Positions 34,414-43,366 of a stretch of DNA of 64,000 bases are shown piece after piece; position 1 is the first letter of the stretch, and every line of letters begins with the position of its first letter. The DNA lies in contig NZ_SHKI01000005.1 in NCBI RefSeq assembly GCF_004217175.1, positions 372,001 to 436,000 of the forward strand, given 5' to 3'. The position numbers were made by a program, and so were the translations under genes. The notes below the pieces were generated by a model. That model saw only the letters and a list, made by a program, of their open reading frames with translations. It ran no database searches and was not told the origin of the DNA. The DNA comes from Leucobacter luti. GTDB lineage: Bacteria; Actinomycetota; Actinomycetes; Actinomycetales; Microbacteriaceae.

Positions 34414-36006
34414 ATGACTGCATTCCAGAACGACGTCGAGGCCGTGGAGGCGCTCAAGGCTGAGCACGGGTCAAGCTGGGGACAGATCAACCCTGAGCAT
34501 GTCGCGCGGATGCGGGCTCAGAACCGGTTCAAGACCGGTCTCGAGATCGCGCAGTACACCGCCGACATCATGCGCCGCGACATGGGGGAGTACGACGCCG
34601 ACTCCTCGGTGTACACGCAGTCGCTCGGCGTCTGGCACGGCTTCATCGGCCAGCAGAAGCTGATCTCGATCAAGAAGCACCTCAAGACGACGAACAAGCG
34701 CTACCTCTACCTCTCGGGCTGGATGGTCGCTGCCCTCCGCTCCGAGTTCGGCCCGCTGCCCGACCAGTCGATGCACGAGAAGACCTCGGTCCCCGCGCTG
34801 ATCGAGGAGCTCTACACCTTCCTCCGCCAGGCCGACGCACGCGAGCTCGACCTGCTCTTCACGCAGCTCGACGACGCCCGTGTCGCGGGCGACGAGACCG
34901 CCGTCGAGTTCCTGCAGTCGCAGATCGACACCTACGAGACCCACGTGGTCCCGATCATCGCCGACATCGACGCCGGCTTCGGAAACCCCGAGGCCACCTA
35001 CCTGCTCGCGAAGAAGATGATCGAGGCGGGTGCCTGCGCGATCCAGATCGAGAACCAGGTCTCCGACGAGAAGCAGTGCGGCCACCAGGACGGCAAGGTG
35101 ACGGTGCCGCACGAGGACTTCCTCGCGAAGATCAACGCCGTGCGCTACGCGTTCCTTGAGCTCGGGATCGACAACGGCGTGATCGTCGCACGCACCGACT
35201 CGCTCGGTGCGGGTCTCACGCAGAAGCTCGCCGTCACCACCACCCCGGGCGACCTCGGCGACCAGTACAACTCGTTCCTTGATGTCGAGGAGATCTCCGA
35301 GTCCGAGCTTGGCAACGGCGACGTCGTGATCAAGCGCGACGGCAAGCTGCTGCGTCCCAAGCGCCTCGCGAGCAACCTGTTCCAGTTCCGCGCCGGCACC
35401 GGCGAGGACCGCTGCGTGCTCGACTCGATCACCTCGCTGCAGAACGGCGCCGACCTGCTCTGGATCGAGACCGAGAAGCCGCACGTCGAGCAGATCGCGG
35501 GCATGGTCGACCGGATCCGCGAGGTCATCCCGAACGCGAAGCTGGTCTACAACAACAGCCCGTCCTTCAACTGGACGCTGAACTTCCGCCAGCAGGCGTA
35601 CGATCAGCTCGCCGCGGAGGGCACGGACGTGTCGGCCTACGACCGCGACAAGCTCATGAGCGTCGAGTACGACGCGACCGAGCTCGCGCAGCTCGCCGAC
35701 GAGAAGATCCGCACCTTCCAGCGCGACGGGTCCGCCCGCGCCGGTATCTTCCACCACCTCATCACCCTGCCGACCTACCACACGGCCGCGCTGTCCACCG
35801 ACAACCTGGCCAAGGGCTACTTCGGCGACGAGGGCATGCTCACCTACGTGCGCGACGTGCAGCGTGAGGAGATCCGCCAGGGCATCGCGACGGTCAAGCA
35901 CCAGAACATGGCCGGCAGCGACATCGGCGACAACCACAAGGAGTACTTCGCCGGCGACGCCGCCCTCAAGGCCGGCGGCAAGGACAACACGATGAACCAG
36001 TTCTAA
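34414..36006 (+). CDS. aceA: Isocitrate lyase
   Basis: The 530-residue enzyme splits isocitrate into glyoxylate and succinate, the first step of the glyoxylate bypass needed for growth on acetate or fatty acids. The catalytic motif KQCGHQ contains Cys222. IADIDAGFGNPEATYLLAKK, IQIENQVSDEKQCG and NNSPSFNWTLNF are family signatures. The length matches the long form seen in Pseudomonas rather than the 430-residue E. coli form. ATG 34414 has AAAGGAG seven bases upstream. No malate synthase gene is adjacent. Codon use is strongly biased, suggesting high expression. Confidence 0.95.
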   Translation: MTAFQNDVEAVEALKAEHGSSWGQINPEHVARMRAQNRFKTGLEIAQYTADIMRRDMGEYDADSSVYTQSLGVWHGFIGQQKLISIKKHLKTTNKRYLYLSGWMVAALRSEFGPLPDQSMHEKTSVPALIEELYTFLRQADARELDLLFTQLDDARVAGDETAVEFLQSQIDTYETHVVPIIADIDAGFGNPEATYLLAKKMIEAGACAIQIENQVSDEKQCGHQDGKVTVPHEDFLAKINAVRYAFLELGIDNGVIVARTDSLGAGLTQKLAVTTTPGDLGDQYNSFLDVEEISESELGNGDVVIKRDGKLLRPKRLASNLFQFRAGTGEDRCVLDSITSLQNGADLLWIETEKPHVEQIAGMVDRIREVIPNAKLVYNNSPSFNWTLNFRQQAYDQLAAEGTDVSAYDRDKLMSVEYDATELAQLADEKIRTFQRDGSARAGIFHHLITLPTYHTAALSTDNLAKGYFGDEGMLTYVRDVQREEIRQGIATVKHQNMAGSDIGDNHKEYFAGDAALKAGGKDNTMNQF

Positions 36007-36023
36007 CGGTTCGCACCACCCGT

Positions 36024-36054
36024 GCGGGGGGCTCGGCTTCGGCCGGCCCCCCGC
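36024..36054 (+). terminator. Terminator hairpin after aceA
   Basis: GCGGGGGGC and GCCCCCCGC form a 9-bp stem with a TTC-containing inner loop, 18 bases after the aceA stop. Confidence 0.65.
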
Positions 36055-36170
36055 TGGCGTGTCCGGGCCGTCCGCGTCCGCGCCCTGGGCGCCCCAGCCC
36101 TCGCGCGATCGGTTCCGCGCGTCGCGTGGGCGGGGGAGGCAGCACCCTCGCCCCGGCCAGCTCGGAGGCG

Positions 36171-36176
36171 TAGGGT
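36171..36176 (+). promoter_or_regulatory. -10 box of DinB/DUF664 gene (TAGGGT, 7 bases)
   Basis: TAGGGT ends seven bases before ATG 36184. Confidence 0.5.
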
Positions 36177-36183
36177 GTCGCGT

Positions 36184-36699
36184 ATGAACGGCACTGAGAT
36201 CCTCATCGACCTGGCCCGCCGCCCGCTTGAGGCGGCCGAGCACCTCCGCGGTGCACTGACACCCGAGCTGCTCAACGCGCACCCGCACCACGACAACTCG
36301 ATCGCGTGGCTGCTGTGGCACGCGGCGCGCGAGATCGACGAGCAACTCGTCGCGCTCACGGGCGCCGCGTCGGTGGCGGAGTCCGGCGGGTTCGCGGTGC
36401 GCTTCGGCCTCAACGTGGCCCCGCACGAGCTCGGCTATGGCCACACCCCCGAGCAGGCGCGTGGGATCGTGGTGCGCGACGCGGACCTGCTGCTTGAGTA
36501 CCTCGGCGCGGTCGTGGCCGCCCAGGTCGCGTATCTGGAAACCCTCGACGCGGCCGACCTGTCCCGCATCGTAGATGAGCGGTGGGAGCCGCCGGTGACC
36601 CTCGCCGCGCGCATGGTGAGCATGAGCTGCGACGCCGCTGAGCACGTGGGCCAGGCTGCCTACGTTGCCGGGATGGGCGCGGGCGCGTTCGAACGCTAG
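36184..36699 (+). CDS. DinB/DUF664 superfamily protein
   Basis: The 171-residue protein is a four-helix DinB-type bundle. The metal-ligand histidines are visible in NSIAWLLWHAAREIDEQL near residue 45 and in SCDAAEHVGQAAYVAGM near residue 155. In actinobacteria related proteins use mycothiol or act as detoxification enzymes; the substrate here is unknown. The gene stands alone. Confidence 0.85.
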   Translation: MNGTEILIDLARRPLEAAEHLRGALTPELLNAHPHHDNSIAWLLWHAAREIDEQLVALTGAASVAESGGFAVRFGLNVAPHELGYGHTPEQARGIVVRDADLLLEYLGAVVAAQVAYLETLDAADLSRIVDERWEPPVTLAARMVSMSCDAAEHVGQAAYVAGMGAGAFER

Positions 36700-36751
36700 C
36701 GTGCGGCGGGGCCGTCGGTGCCCTTAAGGATGGGCGCGGGGATCACGGCGG

Positions 36752-37591
36752 CTACCCGGCCGGTGCGACCACCGGCTCAGCCTCCGGCTCAGCCTCCGGC
36801 TCAGCCTCCGGCTCAGCCTCCGGCTCAGCCTCCGGCTCAGCCTCCGGCTCAGCCGCCGGCTCACGCTGAAAGACGAGCAGCGCGTCGGCCACGAGATCGT
36901 GCGGGTAGCGGTCCCAGGTGATCTCGGTGACGCCCACCGGCGTGAGGTGGCGCGCGAGTTCGCGTGCGCAGTCCCGGATGAGGTGGGTGGTGCGCCCGCC
37001 GTGGTGAATATCGGCGACGTTCCAGACCACGAAGCCGCCGGGTGCGACCACGCGCGCGCACTGCGCGGCGACCAGGCCGAGCTCGGCGAGGTACCGCGCG
37101 TAGTCCCCGGTGTCCTGCTCGTACGCGGTGAGCGGGTCGGCCTCGTGATCCTCCGCCGTCATGTAGGGCGGGGAAGTGAGCACGAGTGCGATCTCGGAGA
37201 CCGCGCCGGGCGCCGCGGCGCGGTCGGGGCGCTCGCGGTCGAGGATCCGGGTGAGCTCGCGCGCGTCGCCCTCGATCACGCGTGCGCCCGGCACCCGCTC
37301 CCGCACGTGCGCGACTCGCTCGGGGAGGAGCTCGATTCCGAGTGCGGCGCGGCCGAGCGCTGCGGCGCGGCCGAGCGTCGTGCCAAACCCGGCGAACGGG
37401 TCGAACACCAGCTCACCGGGGCGGGAACAGCGCTCGATCACGTGGTCCACGATCTCGCCGATCATGTGCACGTCCTCCTCCGCGCCTGGCGGGCGGGCCG
37501 CGACGAAGCTGGCGTGCGTCGCGGTGAGGCGGTCGGCGAGCGGGGACGGCGCGAGGGTGCCCGCGCGCGGTGCCGCGGGGAGAGTCTTCAT
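36752..37591 (-). CDS. Orphan N4/N6-type DNA methyltransferase
   Basis: The 279-residue protein has the SAM motif FDPFAGFGTTLGRA (about residues 62-75) and the catalytic motif LTSPPYMTAEDHEAD (TSPPY, typical of the m4C group) near residue 140, in the order motif I then IV. It resembles site-specific DNA methyltransferases of PF01555. No target recognition domain beyond the core and no restriction gene nearby is visible, so it is probably an orphan. The C-terminus is a Glu-Pro-Glu-Ala repeat from a 12-bp tandem repeat. The ATG has TACACT seven bases upstream. Confidence 0.8.
   Translation of the reverse strand: MKTLPAAPRAGTLAPSPLADRLTATHASFVAARPPGAEEDVHMIGEIVDHVIERCSRPGELVFDPFAGFGTTLGRAAALGRAALGIELLPERVAHVRERVPGARVIEGDARELTRILDRERPDRAAAPGAVSEIALVLTSPPYMTAEDHEADPLTAYEQDTGDYARYLAELGLVAAQCARVVAPGGFVVWNVADIHHGGRTTHLIRDCARELARHLTPVGVTEITWDRYPHDLVADALLVFQREPAAEPEAEPEAEPEAEPEAEPEAEPEAEPVVAPAG
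36781..36852 (-). repeat. 12-bp tandem repeat, six perfect units, in the methyltransferase gene
   Basis: CCTCCGGCTCAG repeats six times without a mismatch, flanked by a partial unit (36771-36780) and a degenerate one (36853-36864). It encodes EPEA units, and copy-number changes would keep the frame. Confidence 0.95.
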
Positions 37592-37598
37592 GCGTTGG

Positions 37599-37604
37599 AG
37601 TGTA
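37599..37604 (-). promoter_or_regulatory. -10 box of methyltransferase gene (TACACT, 7 bases)
   Basis: TACACT on the minus strand ends seven bases before ATG 37591. Confidence 0.5.
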
Positions 37605-37655
37605 GCGGGGCCCGGGGCGCGGCGCCGCGGGTGCGGCCGCGCACCCGCGGGCGGC

Positions 37656-37661
37656 TAGCAT
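37656..37661 (+). promoter_or_regulatory. -10 box of DUF4260 gene (TAGCAT, 6 bases)
   Basis: TAGCAT ends six bases before ATG 37668. The gap TGGAGC could also serve as a poor ribosome site. Confidence 0.45.
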
Positions 37662-37667
37662 TGGAGC

Positions 37668-38054
37668 ATGATGTTTTCGCGTGCAATGTGGGGCATGAGC
37701 GCCGCGGTCTGGCTCGTCGTCGCGGTGCTCTGGTGCGTGATGTGGGGCTGGCCGGCGGTCTTCGTGGTCGTGGTGTTCGCCCTGCTCCCCGATATCGCGC
37801 TCGTGGGAGCCTTCGAGGAGCGCGGCCGGCTCAAGCCGAGCCGCGTCGCCTTCTACAACCTGATGCACAGTGTGGCGGTCCCCGCCGCGCTCATTGCCGG
37901 CGGCTTCATCGTGATGCTGCTCACTGGCGGGCTGGCGAACGGCCACTGGGGGATCGCGCTCGCGGGCCTCGCCTGGTTCGTGCACATCGCCGCGGATCGC
38001 GTGTTCGGCTTCGGGCCGCGCGCCGAGGACGGCACGATCGCGCCACTGGCCTGA
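37668..38054 (+). CDS. DUF4260 family membrane protein
   Basis: The 128-residue protein has four hydrophobic helices. The DUF4260 landmarks LLPDIALVGAFEERG, AFYNLMHSVAVPAAL and WFVHIAADRVFGFG are present in order. No function is known for the family. It lies between the methyltransferase (divergent) and smc. Confidence 0.8.
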   Translation: MMFSRAMWGMSAAVWLVVAVLWCVMWGWPAVFVVVVFALLPDIALVGAFEERGRLKPSRVAFYNLMHSVAVPAALIAGGFIVMLLTGGLANGHWGIALAGLAWFVHIAADRVFGFGPRAEDGTIAPLA

Positions 38055-38158
38055 GCCGGCGCGGGCGAAGCGCCCGCGGAATCCCGCGGATCAGGCGGAA
38101 CCCCCGGTAGGCTCTGAGGGATCCGCATTGGCCCGGAGCGCGAGGAGGAGGAGGCGGC

Positions 38159-41100
38159 GTGCACCTGAAGAGTCTGACGCTCAAGGGCTTCAAGTCGTTC
38201 GCGCAACCGACCACCTTCCAATTTGAACCGGGCGTCACCGCCATCGTCGGGCCCAACGGCTCGGGGAAGTCGAACGTGGTCGACGCGCTCGCCTGGGTGA
38301 TGGGGGAGCAGGGCGCGAAGACGCTCCGCGGCGGCAAGATGGAAGACGTGATCTTCGCCGGCACCGCGACGCGCGGCCCGCTCGGCCGCGCCGAGGTACG
38401 CCTCACGATCGACAACTCGGACGGCGCGCTGCCGATCGAGTACTCAGAGGTGACGATCAGCCGCACGCTGTTCCGCAACGGGTCGAGCGAGTACGCGATC
38501 AACGGCGAATCGTGCCGCCTGCTCGATGTGCAGGAGCTGCTGAGCGACTCCGGGCTGGGCCGCGAGATGCACGTGATCGTGGGGCAGGGGCAGCTCGACG
38601 CCGTGCTGCGCGCCACCCCGGAAGACCGGCGCGGCTTCATCGAGGAGGCGGCCGGCATCCTGAAGCACCGGCGCCGCAAGGAGCGCACCATTCGCAAGCT
38701 TGACGCGATGGAGACGAACCTCACCCGGCTGAACGACCTCGCCGGCGAGATCCGGCGGCAGCTCAAGCCGCTCGGTCGTCAGGCCGAGGTGGCGCGCGCC
38801 GCCCAGGGGATCGCCGCCGAGGCGCGCGACGCGAAGGCGCGGCTGCTCGCCGACGATGTGTTCCGGCTCCGCGCCGAGCTCGACACACTGTCGCGGGACG
38901 AGGCCGAGCAGCACTCCGAGCGCATCGTGCTGCAAGAGCAGGTGGAGCAGAAACAGCTCCGGATCCAGCGGCTCGAACAGGAGCAGCAGAGCGACGAGCT
39001 CGACGCCGCGCGCCGCGTGACCATCGGGCTTGAGTCGGTGCAGGCAAAGCTGCGCGGGCTGTACGCGCAGACGCAGCAGCGCCTCACCTTTCTCGCCACC
39101 CAGGCGGAGGCGCCCGAGCAGGTGACGCGCCTGAGCCGCGGGGCCATCGACGAGGCGAGCGCCGAGGCTGATCGCCTCGCAGCGCTGGTCCCCGAGGCCG
39201 AGGCCGCGTGGCAGCGGGCGGGCACCGCCACCCGCGCCGCCCAGGGCGCGCTCGACGCCACCGACGAGCACATCGCGGCCCAGAGCGCGCTCGTGTCGCG
39301 GCACGATTTGCAGCTGTCGCAGCTGCGCGGCCGCACCGAGGCCGCCGCGCAGAAGCTTGCCACGGTGGGCCAGGAGGCGAGTCGCCGCGAGCACGCGGTG
39401 GCGCAGGCCCGGGCCCGGCTCGACGAGGCGCGGGCGGCCCTCGCCGCGTTTGCCGAGCAGGCGGACGACGAGGATCGGCCCGAGGCCGGGCTCGACGACG
39501 CGTACCGCGCGGCGCAGGACGCGCAGGCGACCGCCGAGCAGCAGCGCGACGCCGCGCGCGATCGGCTTCACGCGCTCGAACAGGAGCGCGCGGGACTCGA
39601 GGCCCGGATCAGTGCGCTCACCCGGTCGCTCGATCAGCGGGACGCGTCGGGGGCCCTGCTCGACGCCCCGCCTCGCGGCATCACTGGCCGCGTCGCCGAG
39701 CGCGTACGCGTGCGCGACGGCTTCGAGGCGGCCGTGGGTGCCGCCCTCGGCGCGTTCGCCGACGCGCTGCTCGCGGACTCGCCCGCGGCCGCTGAGCACG
39801 CGGTCGGGGTGGCGCGCGCGCAGGATCTGGGGCGGCTGCGAGCTGTGCTCGGCTCCTCGGGCGAGCTCGCGGTGGACGCGCCCGAGGTGCCGGGGCTGAC
39901 CCGCGTGAGCGACATCCTCCTTGAGGCGCCCGACGGCGTGCGCGGCCTGCTCGCGCGCAGCTACGTCGCCGCCGATCTCGACGCCGCCGTTGCCGCGGCG
40001 GACGCACTTCGCGAGCGCGTGCCGGGGGTCGGATACACGGTGGTGACCGGCGCCGGCGACGTGCTGACGCAGTACACGCTGAGCGGCGGTTCCGGGCAGG
40101 CGCCCTCGCGAATCGAGGTCACCGCCGAGCTTGAGCAGGCCGCGGAGCGTCGCGCTGCCGTTGCGTCCGAGATCGCCGACACCGAGGCAGAGCTCGCGGA
40201 GCTGCGCGCGGCCGTCGCCCGCTCGAAGACCGCCGCAGAGGAAAGCTTCGCGGAGCTGCGCTCTGCCGACGCGCGCCGCGCCGAGGTCGCCAAGGAACGA
40301 AACCGCCTCGTCACCCGCGCTGAGGCGGCCGAGGCCGAGGCCGGGCGCGCCGAGCAGGCGCTCGGCGGCGTCGCGGATGCGGTGGCTGAGGCGGAGCGCG
40401 AAGCCGAGCGCGCGGAGCAGAGCCTCGCGGAAGCGGAGGCCGAGCCGCGACCGATGCTCGACGCGGGCCAGCGCGACCAGCTGTTTGCGGAGCTCGAGGC
40501 CGCGCGGGCGGGCGAACTTGAGGCGCGGCTCGCGCTTGAAACCGCGCGCGAGCGCGCACGCGCGGGAGCTGCCCACCGGGACACCCTCGCCGAGCAGTTC
40601 GCCGCCGAGCAGCGCGCGGCCGAGGAGGCCGCGCGCCGCGCGGTGCTTCGCGCGCGGCAGGTGGCGCAGGCCACCCACGTTGCCGAACTGCTCCCCGCGA
40701 TCCTTGACGCCTGCGACCGCTCCCTCGCTGAGGCGCGCCTCGCGCAGCAGCGCGCCGAGCAGGAGCGGGCCCGGCACAGCCAAGAGCTCACCCTGCTCCG
40801 CTCCGAGGGCTCCGAGCTGCGACAGAAGCTGCAGGGGCTCACCGAGCGCGTGCACGGCGCGGAGCTGAAGAGCTACGAGCGCAAGCTGCAGCTCTCGAGC
40901 CTGCTTGAGCGCTCGGGCAACGAGCTCGGCCTCGTCGAAGACGTGCTGATCGCGGAGTACGGCCCCGATCAGCTGATCCCCGAGCTCGGCGCCGGGAGCC
41001 CGGACGGCGGCGACACCGCCGCCTCGTCCGCGGGCACGGCGGACGTCGCCGGCGGCGAGGAACCGCAGTTCGCGAACGCGCTCGAGGCCGAGCTCGCCGC

Positions 41101-41923
41101 GGAGCTGGGCCTGACGGCCACCGGCACGCACGATTCCGACGGCGTTGCGCTCCCCGCGGCGCGGGACGGCGGGGACTCGCAGTCCGGCGGGGAGTCGCTG
41201 TCCGGTGGCGAGGCGCAGCCAGTAACCGGCGTGCCGTTCGTGCGCGCTGAACAGGAGCGGCGCCTCGCGAAGGCGGAGCGACGCCTCGCCGAACTGGGGC
41301 GCATCAACCCGCTCGCCCTCGAGGAGTTCGCGGCGCTTGAGCAGCGGCACACGTTCCTCACGGAGCAGCTGCAAGACCTCACGAAGACGCGCTCGGACCT
41401 GCTCGCGATCATCGCGGAGCTCGACCAGAAGATGCAGGGGATCTTCGCGGCCGCGTTCGAGGACACGCGAGTCGCCTTCGCCGAGGTGTTCCCGATCCTC
41501 TTCCCCGGCGGCTCAGGTGAGATCGCGCTGAGCAACCCGGACGACCTGCTGAACACCGGCATCGAGATGGCGGTGAAGCCCGCGGGCAAGCAGGTGGAGC
41601 GGCTCTCGCTGCTCTCTGGCGGTGAGCGCTCGCTCGCCGCGGTCGCCTGGCTGATGGCGATCTTCCAGGCGCGGCCGAGCCCGTTCTACATCGTCGACGA
41701 GGTCGAGGCGGCGCTGGACGACGCGAACCTGGGGCGCCTGCTGCAGGTGTTCGATCGGCTGCGTGAGAACTCGCAGCTCATCATCATCACGCACCAGAAG
41801 CGCACCATGGAGATCGCGGACGCCCTCTATGGCGTGTCGATGCGCCAGGACGGAATCTCCGCGGTCGTCGGCCAGCGGATCGAGCGCGAGGCGGGCGTCG
41901 GGTCACGAGACGCTAACAACTGA
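38159..41923 (+). CDS. smc: Chromosome segregation protein SMC
   Basis: The 1254-residue condensin ATPase has Walker A GPNGSGKSN (31-39), two long coiled-coil arms, a hinge at about residues 510-650, the signature LSLLSGGERSLAAVAW (about 1150) and Walker B FYIVDEVEAALDDAN (about 1178). About 85 Gly/Ser/Ala-rich residues (roughly 940-1027) interrupt the C-terminal arm just before the head, making it longer than most actinobacterial SMCs. The GTG start has GAGGAGGAGG upstream, and TAGGCT at 38108-38113 may be its -10 box. Its TGA begins the 15-bp repeat at 41921. Confidence 0.96.
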   Translation: MHLKSLTLKGFKSFAQPTTFQFEPGVTAIVGPNGSGKSNVVDALAWVMGEQGAKTLRGGKMEDVIFAGTATRGPLGRAEVRLTIDNSDGALPIEYSEVTISRTLFRNGSSEYAINGESCRLLDVQELLSDSGLGREMHVIVGQGQLDAVLRATPEDRRGFIEEAAGILKHRRRKERTIRKLDAMETNLTRLNDLAGEIRRQLKPLGRQAEVARAAQGIAAEARDAKARLLADDVFRLRAELDTLSRDEAEQHSERIVLQEQVEQKQLRIQRLEQEQQSDELDAARRVTIGLESVQAKLRGLYAQTQQRLTFLATQAEAPEQVTRLSRGAIDEASAEADRLAALVPEAEAAWQRAGTATRAAQGALDATDEHIAAQSALVSRHDLQLSQLRGRTEAAAQKLATVGQEASRREHAVAQARARLDEARAALAAFAEQADDEDRPEAGLDDAYRAAQDAQATAEQQRDAARDRLHALEQERAGLEARISALTRSLDQRDASGALLDAPPRGITGRVAERVRVRDGFEAAVGAALGAFADALLADSPAAAEHAVGVARAQDLGRLRAVLGSSGELAVDAPEVPGLTRVSDILLEAPDGVRGLLARSYVAADLDAAVAAADALRERVPGVGYTVVTGAGDVLTQYTLSGGSGQAPSRIEVTAELEQAAERRAAVASEIADTEAELAELRAAVARSKTAAEESFAELRSADARRAEVAKERNRLVTRAEAAEAEAGRAEQALGGVADAVAEAEREAERAEQSLAEAEAEPRPMLDAGQRDQLFAELEAARAGELEARLALETARERARAGAAHRDTLAEQFAAEQRAAEEAARRAVLRARQVAQATHVAELLPAILDACDRSLAEARLAQQRAEQERARHSQELTLLRSEGSELRQKLQGLTERVHGAELKSYERKLQLSSLLERSGNELGLVEDVLIAEYGPDQLIPELGAGSPDGGDTAASSAGTADVAGGEEPQFANALEAELAAELGLTATGTHDSDGVALPAARDGGDSQSGGESLSGGEAQPVTGVPFVRAEQERRLAKAERRLAELGRINPLALEEFAALEQRHTFLTEQLQDLTKTRSDLLAIIAELDQKMQGIFAAAFEDTRVAFAEVFPILFPGGSGEIALSNPDDLLNTGIEMAVKPAGKQVERLSLLSGGERSLAAVAWLMAIFQARPSPFYIVDEVEAALDDANLGRLLQVFDRLRENSQLIIITHQKRTMEIADALYGVSMRQDGISAVVGQRIEREAGVGSRDANN

Positions 41924-41935
41924 CCGATCGGCCGG
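41921..41935 (+). repeat. Left copy of a 15-bp direct repeat flanking the smc-ftsY insertion
   Basis: TGACCGATCGGCCGG; the first three bases are the smc stop codon. The identical sequence is at 52111-52125, just before ftsY. Confidence 0.9.
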
Positions 41936-42026
41936 AAAGATCCCCGTCCCCAACCCGGGGAATCGCTATGCTCATCCTGTATGCCGCAGAGTCGCGGCGT
42001 CGAGAATGTGCAGAAAGGCGTCATTC

Positions 42027-43280
42027 ATGAAGAACTTCTCGAAACGGGCCACTACTGGGATCGCGCTTGCCGCTGGCGCGGCGCTGCTGCTGAGCGGGTG
42101 CACCACGAGTGGGGGGTCTGACGCGTCGGGCGGCTCCGGTGAGCAGGTGCTCCGGATCGGCACGCTGCTGCCCCAGACGGGTTCGCTTGAGCACCTGATC
42201 TACGGCCCGCAGGCCGCGGTGAAGCTCGCGGTCTCCGAGATCAACGACGCCGGCGGCGTGCTCGGCAACGACGTCGAGGTGGTCGTCGAAGCGAACGAGC
42301 ACGATCCCACCGACCCCACGATCATGTCGAAGAGCGTTGACGAGATCATCAAGGCGGATCCGGCATTCGTGCTCGGCGCCATGGGTACCGGAAACACGAA
42401 CGCTGCGATGCCGAAGCTGACCGAGGCCGGGATCCTGATGGGTTCGCCCTCGAACACGGGCATCGCGCTCGCCGGCGTCAACGAGCTGTACTTCCGCACC
42501 ATTGCATCGGACATCATCCAGGGCCGCGCCCTCGGCAACCTGGTGCTCCAGGACGGCAACACCTCCGTCGCGGTGCTGGCGCAGAACAACGACTACGGCA
42601 AGGGCTTGCGAGACAACCTCCAGGCCACGCTTGAGGAGGCCGGCGCCGAGGTCGTGTACGGCGCCGAGGGCTCCGGCGAGGAGTTCCCCGAGGCGCAGAC
42701 CACGTTCTCGTCCGAGGTCACCGCGGCGCTCGCGAAGAACCCGGACGCGGTGGCGATGGTCAGCTACGTCGAAGCGAAGCAGGCAATCCCCGAGCTCGCG
42801 GCGCAGGGCTTTGACCTCTCCAAGCTGTACCTCGTCGACGGCAACACCGTGCCGTACCCCGAGTTCGACGCCGGTCTGCTCGAGGGCGCGCAGGGCACCA
42901 CGCCCGGCCGCACGGTCGATCCAAGCTTTGAGGAGGCGCTCGTCGCCGCCTCGTCGGATGCGAGCAAGAGCCTCAACTTCGCGCCCGAGGCCTACGACGC
43001 CGTGATGCTCGTGGCCCTCGCCGCGCAGCGCGGCGGAGCGGCCGACACCGAGACGATCGTGGCGAACCTGCACGCGGTCTCCGGGACCGACGGCGGCGAA
43101 AAGTGCGACGCGTACGCCGACTGCCTCGCGCTGCTTGAGGACGGCAAGGACATCCACTACGAGGGCAAGGCCGGCGGCGGCCCCCTCAACGACGACAACG
43201 AGCCGTCGACCGCGCTGATCGGGCTCTACCGCTTCGACGCGGAGAACACCCCGCAGGCCGTGGGCGAGATCGAGGGCTAG
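42027..43280 (+). CDS. livK: Branched-chain amino-acid type ABC transporter, substrate-binding lipoprotein
   Basis: The 417-residue protein has a lipoprotein signal with lipobox LLSGC (Cys about residue 25), then a type I periplasmic-binding fold: RIGTLLPQTGSLEHLIYGPQ, AVSEINDAGGVLG and the central VLAQNNDYGKGLRDNLQ. It binds amino acids or related compounds outside the membrane and hands them to LivHM. ATG 42027 has GAAAGG eight bases upstream. The other four transporter genes lie at the far end of the same insertion, 4.4 kb away and on the other strand. Confidence 0.88.
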   Translation: MKNFSKRATTGIALAAGAALLLSGCTTSGGSDASGGSGEQVLRIGTLLPQTGSLEHLIYGPQAAVKLAVSEINDAGGVLGNDVEVVVEANEHDPTDPTIMSKSVDEIIKADPAFVLGAMGTGNTNAAMPKLTEAGILMGSPSNTGIALAGVNELYFRTIASDIIQGRALGNLVLQDGNTSVAVLAQNNDYGKGLRDNLQATLEEAGAEVVYGAEGSGEEFPEAQTTFSSEVTAALAKNPDAVAMVSYVEAKQAIPELAAQGFDLSKLYLVDGNTVPYPEFDAGLLEGAQGTTPGRTVDPSFEEALVAASSDASKSLNFAPEAYDAVMLVALAAQRGGAADTETIVANLHAVSGTDGGEKCDAYADCLALLEDGKDIHYEGKAGGGPLNDDNEPSTALIGLYRFDAENTPQAVGEIEG

Positions 43281-43301
43281 GCTCCGCCCCGCCCAACGGC
43301 A

Positions 43302-43334
43302 CAGGGCCGGCCTCCCGCAGGGGAGACCGGCCCT
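43302..43334 (+). terminator. Terminator hairpin after livK
   Basis: CAGGGCCGG... pairs with ...CCGGCCCTG over 15 positions with one mismatch, 21 bases after the stop and followed by AGTCGTTTC. It is also downstream of the convergent ctaB-like gene. Confidence 0.75.
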
Positions 43335-43366
43335 GAGTCGTTTCAGCGGCGCGAGCGCGCGACGCG

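Noticed and set aside
36771..36864. The 12-bp repeat array as a possible CRISPR
   Set aside because: The units are contiguous with no spacers and encode an in-frame protein repeat.
36752..37591. A complete restriction-modification system at the methyltransferase gene
   Set aside because: The neighbours are a DinB/DUF664 protein and a DUF4260 membrane protein; no nuclease motif is present.
38444..41374. A minus-strand open frame of more than 900 codons opposite smc
   Set aside because: The SMC motifs on the plus strand are unambiguous; the antisense translation is low-complexity Arg/Gly/Leu with no motif.
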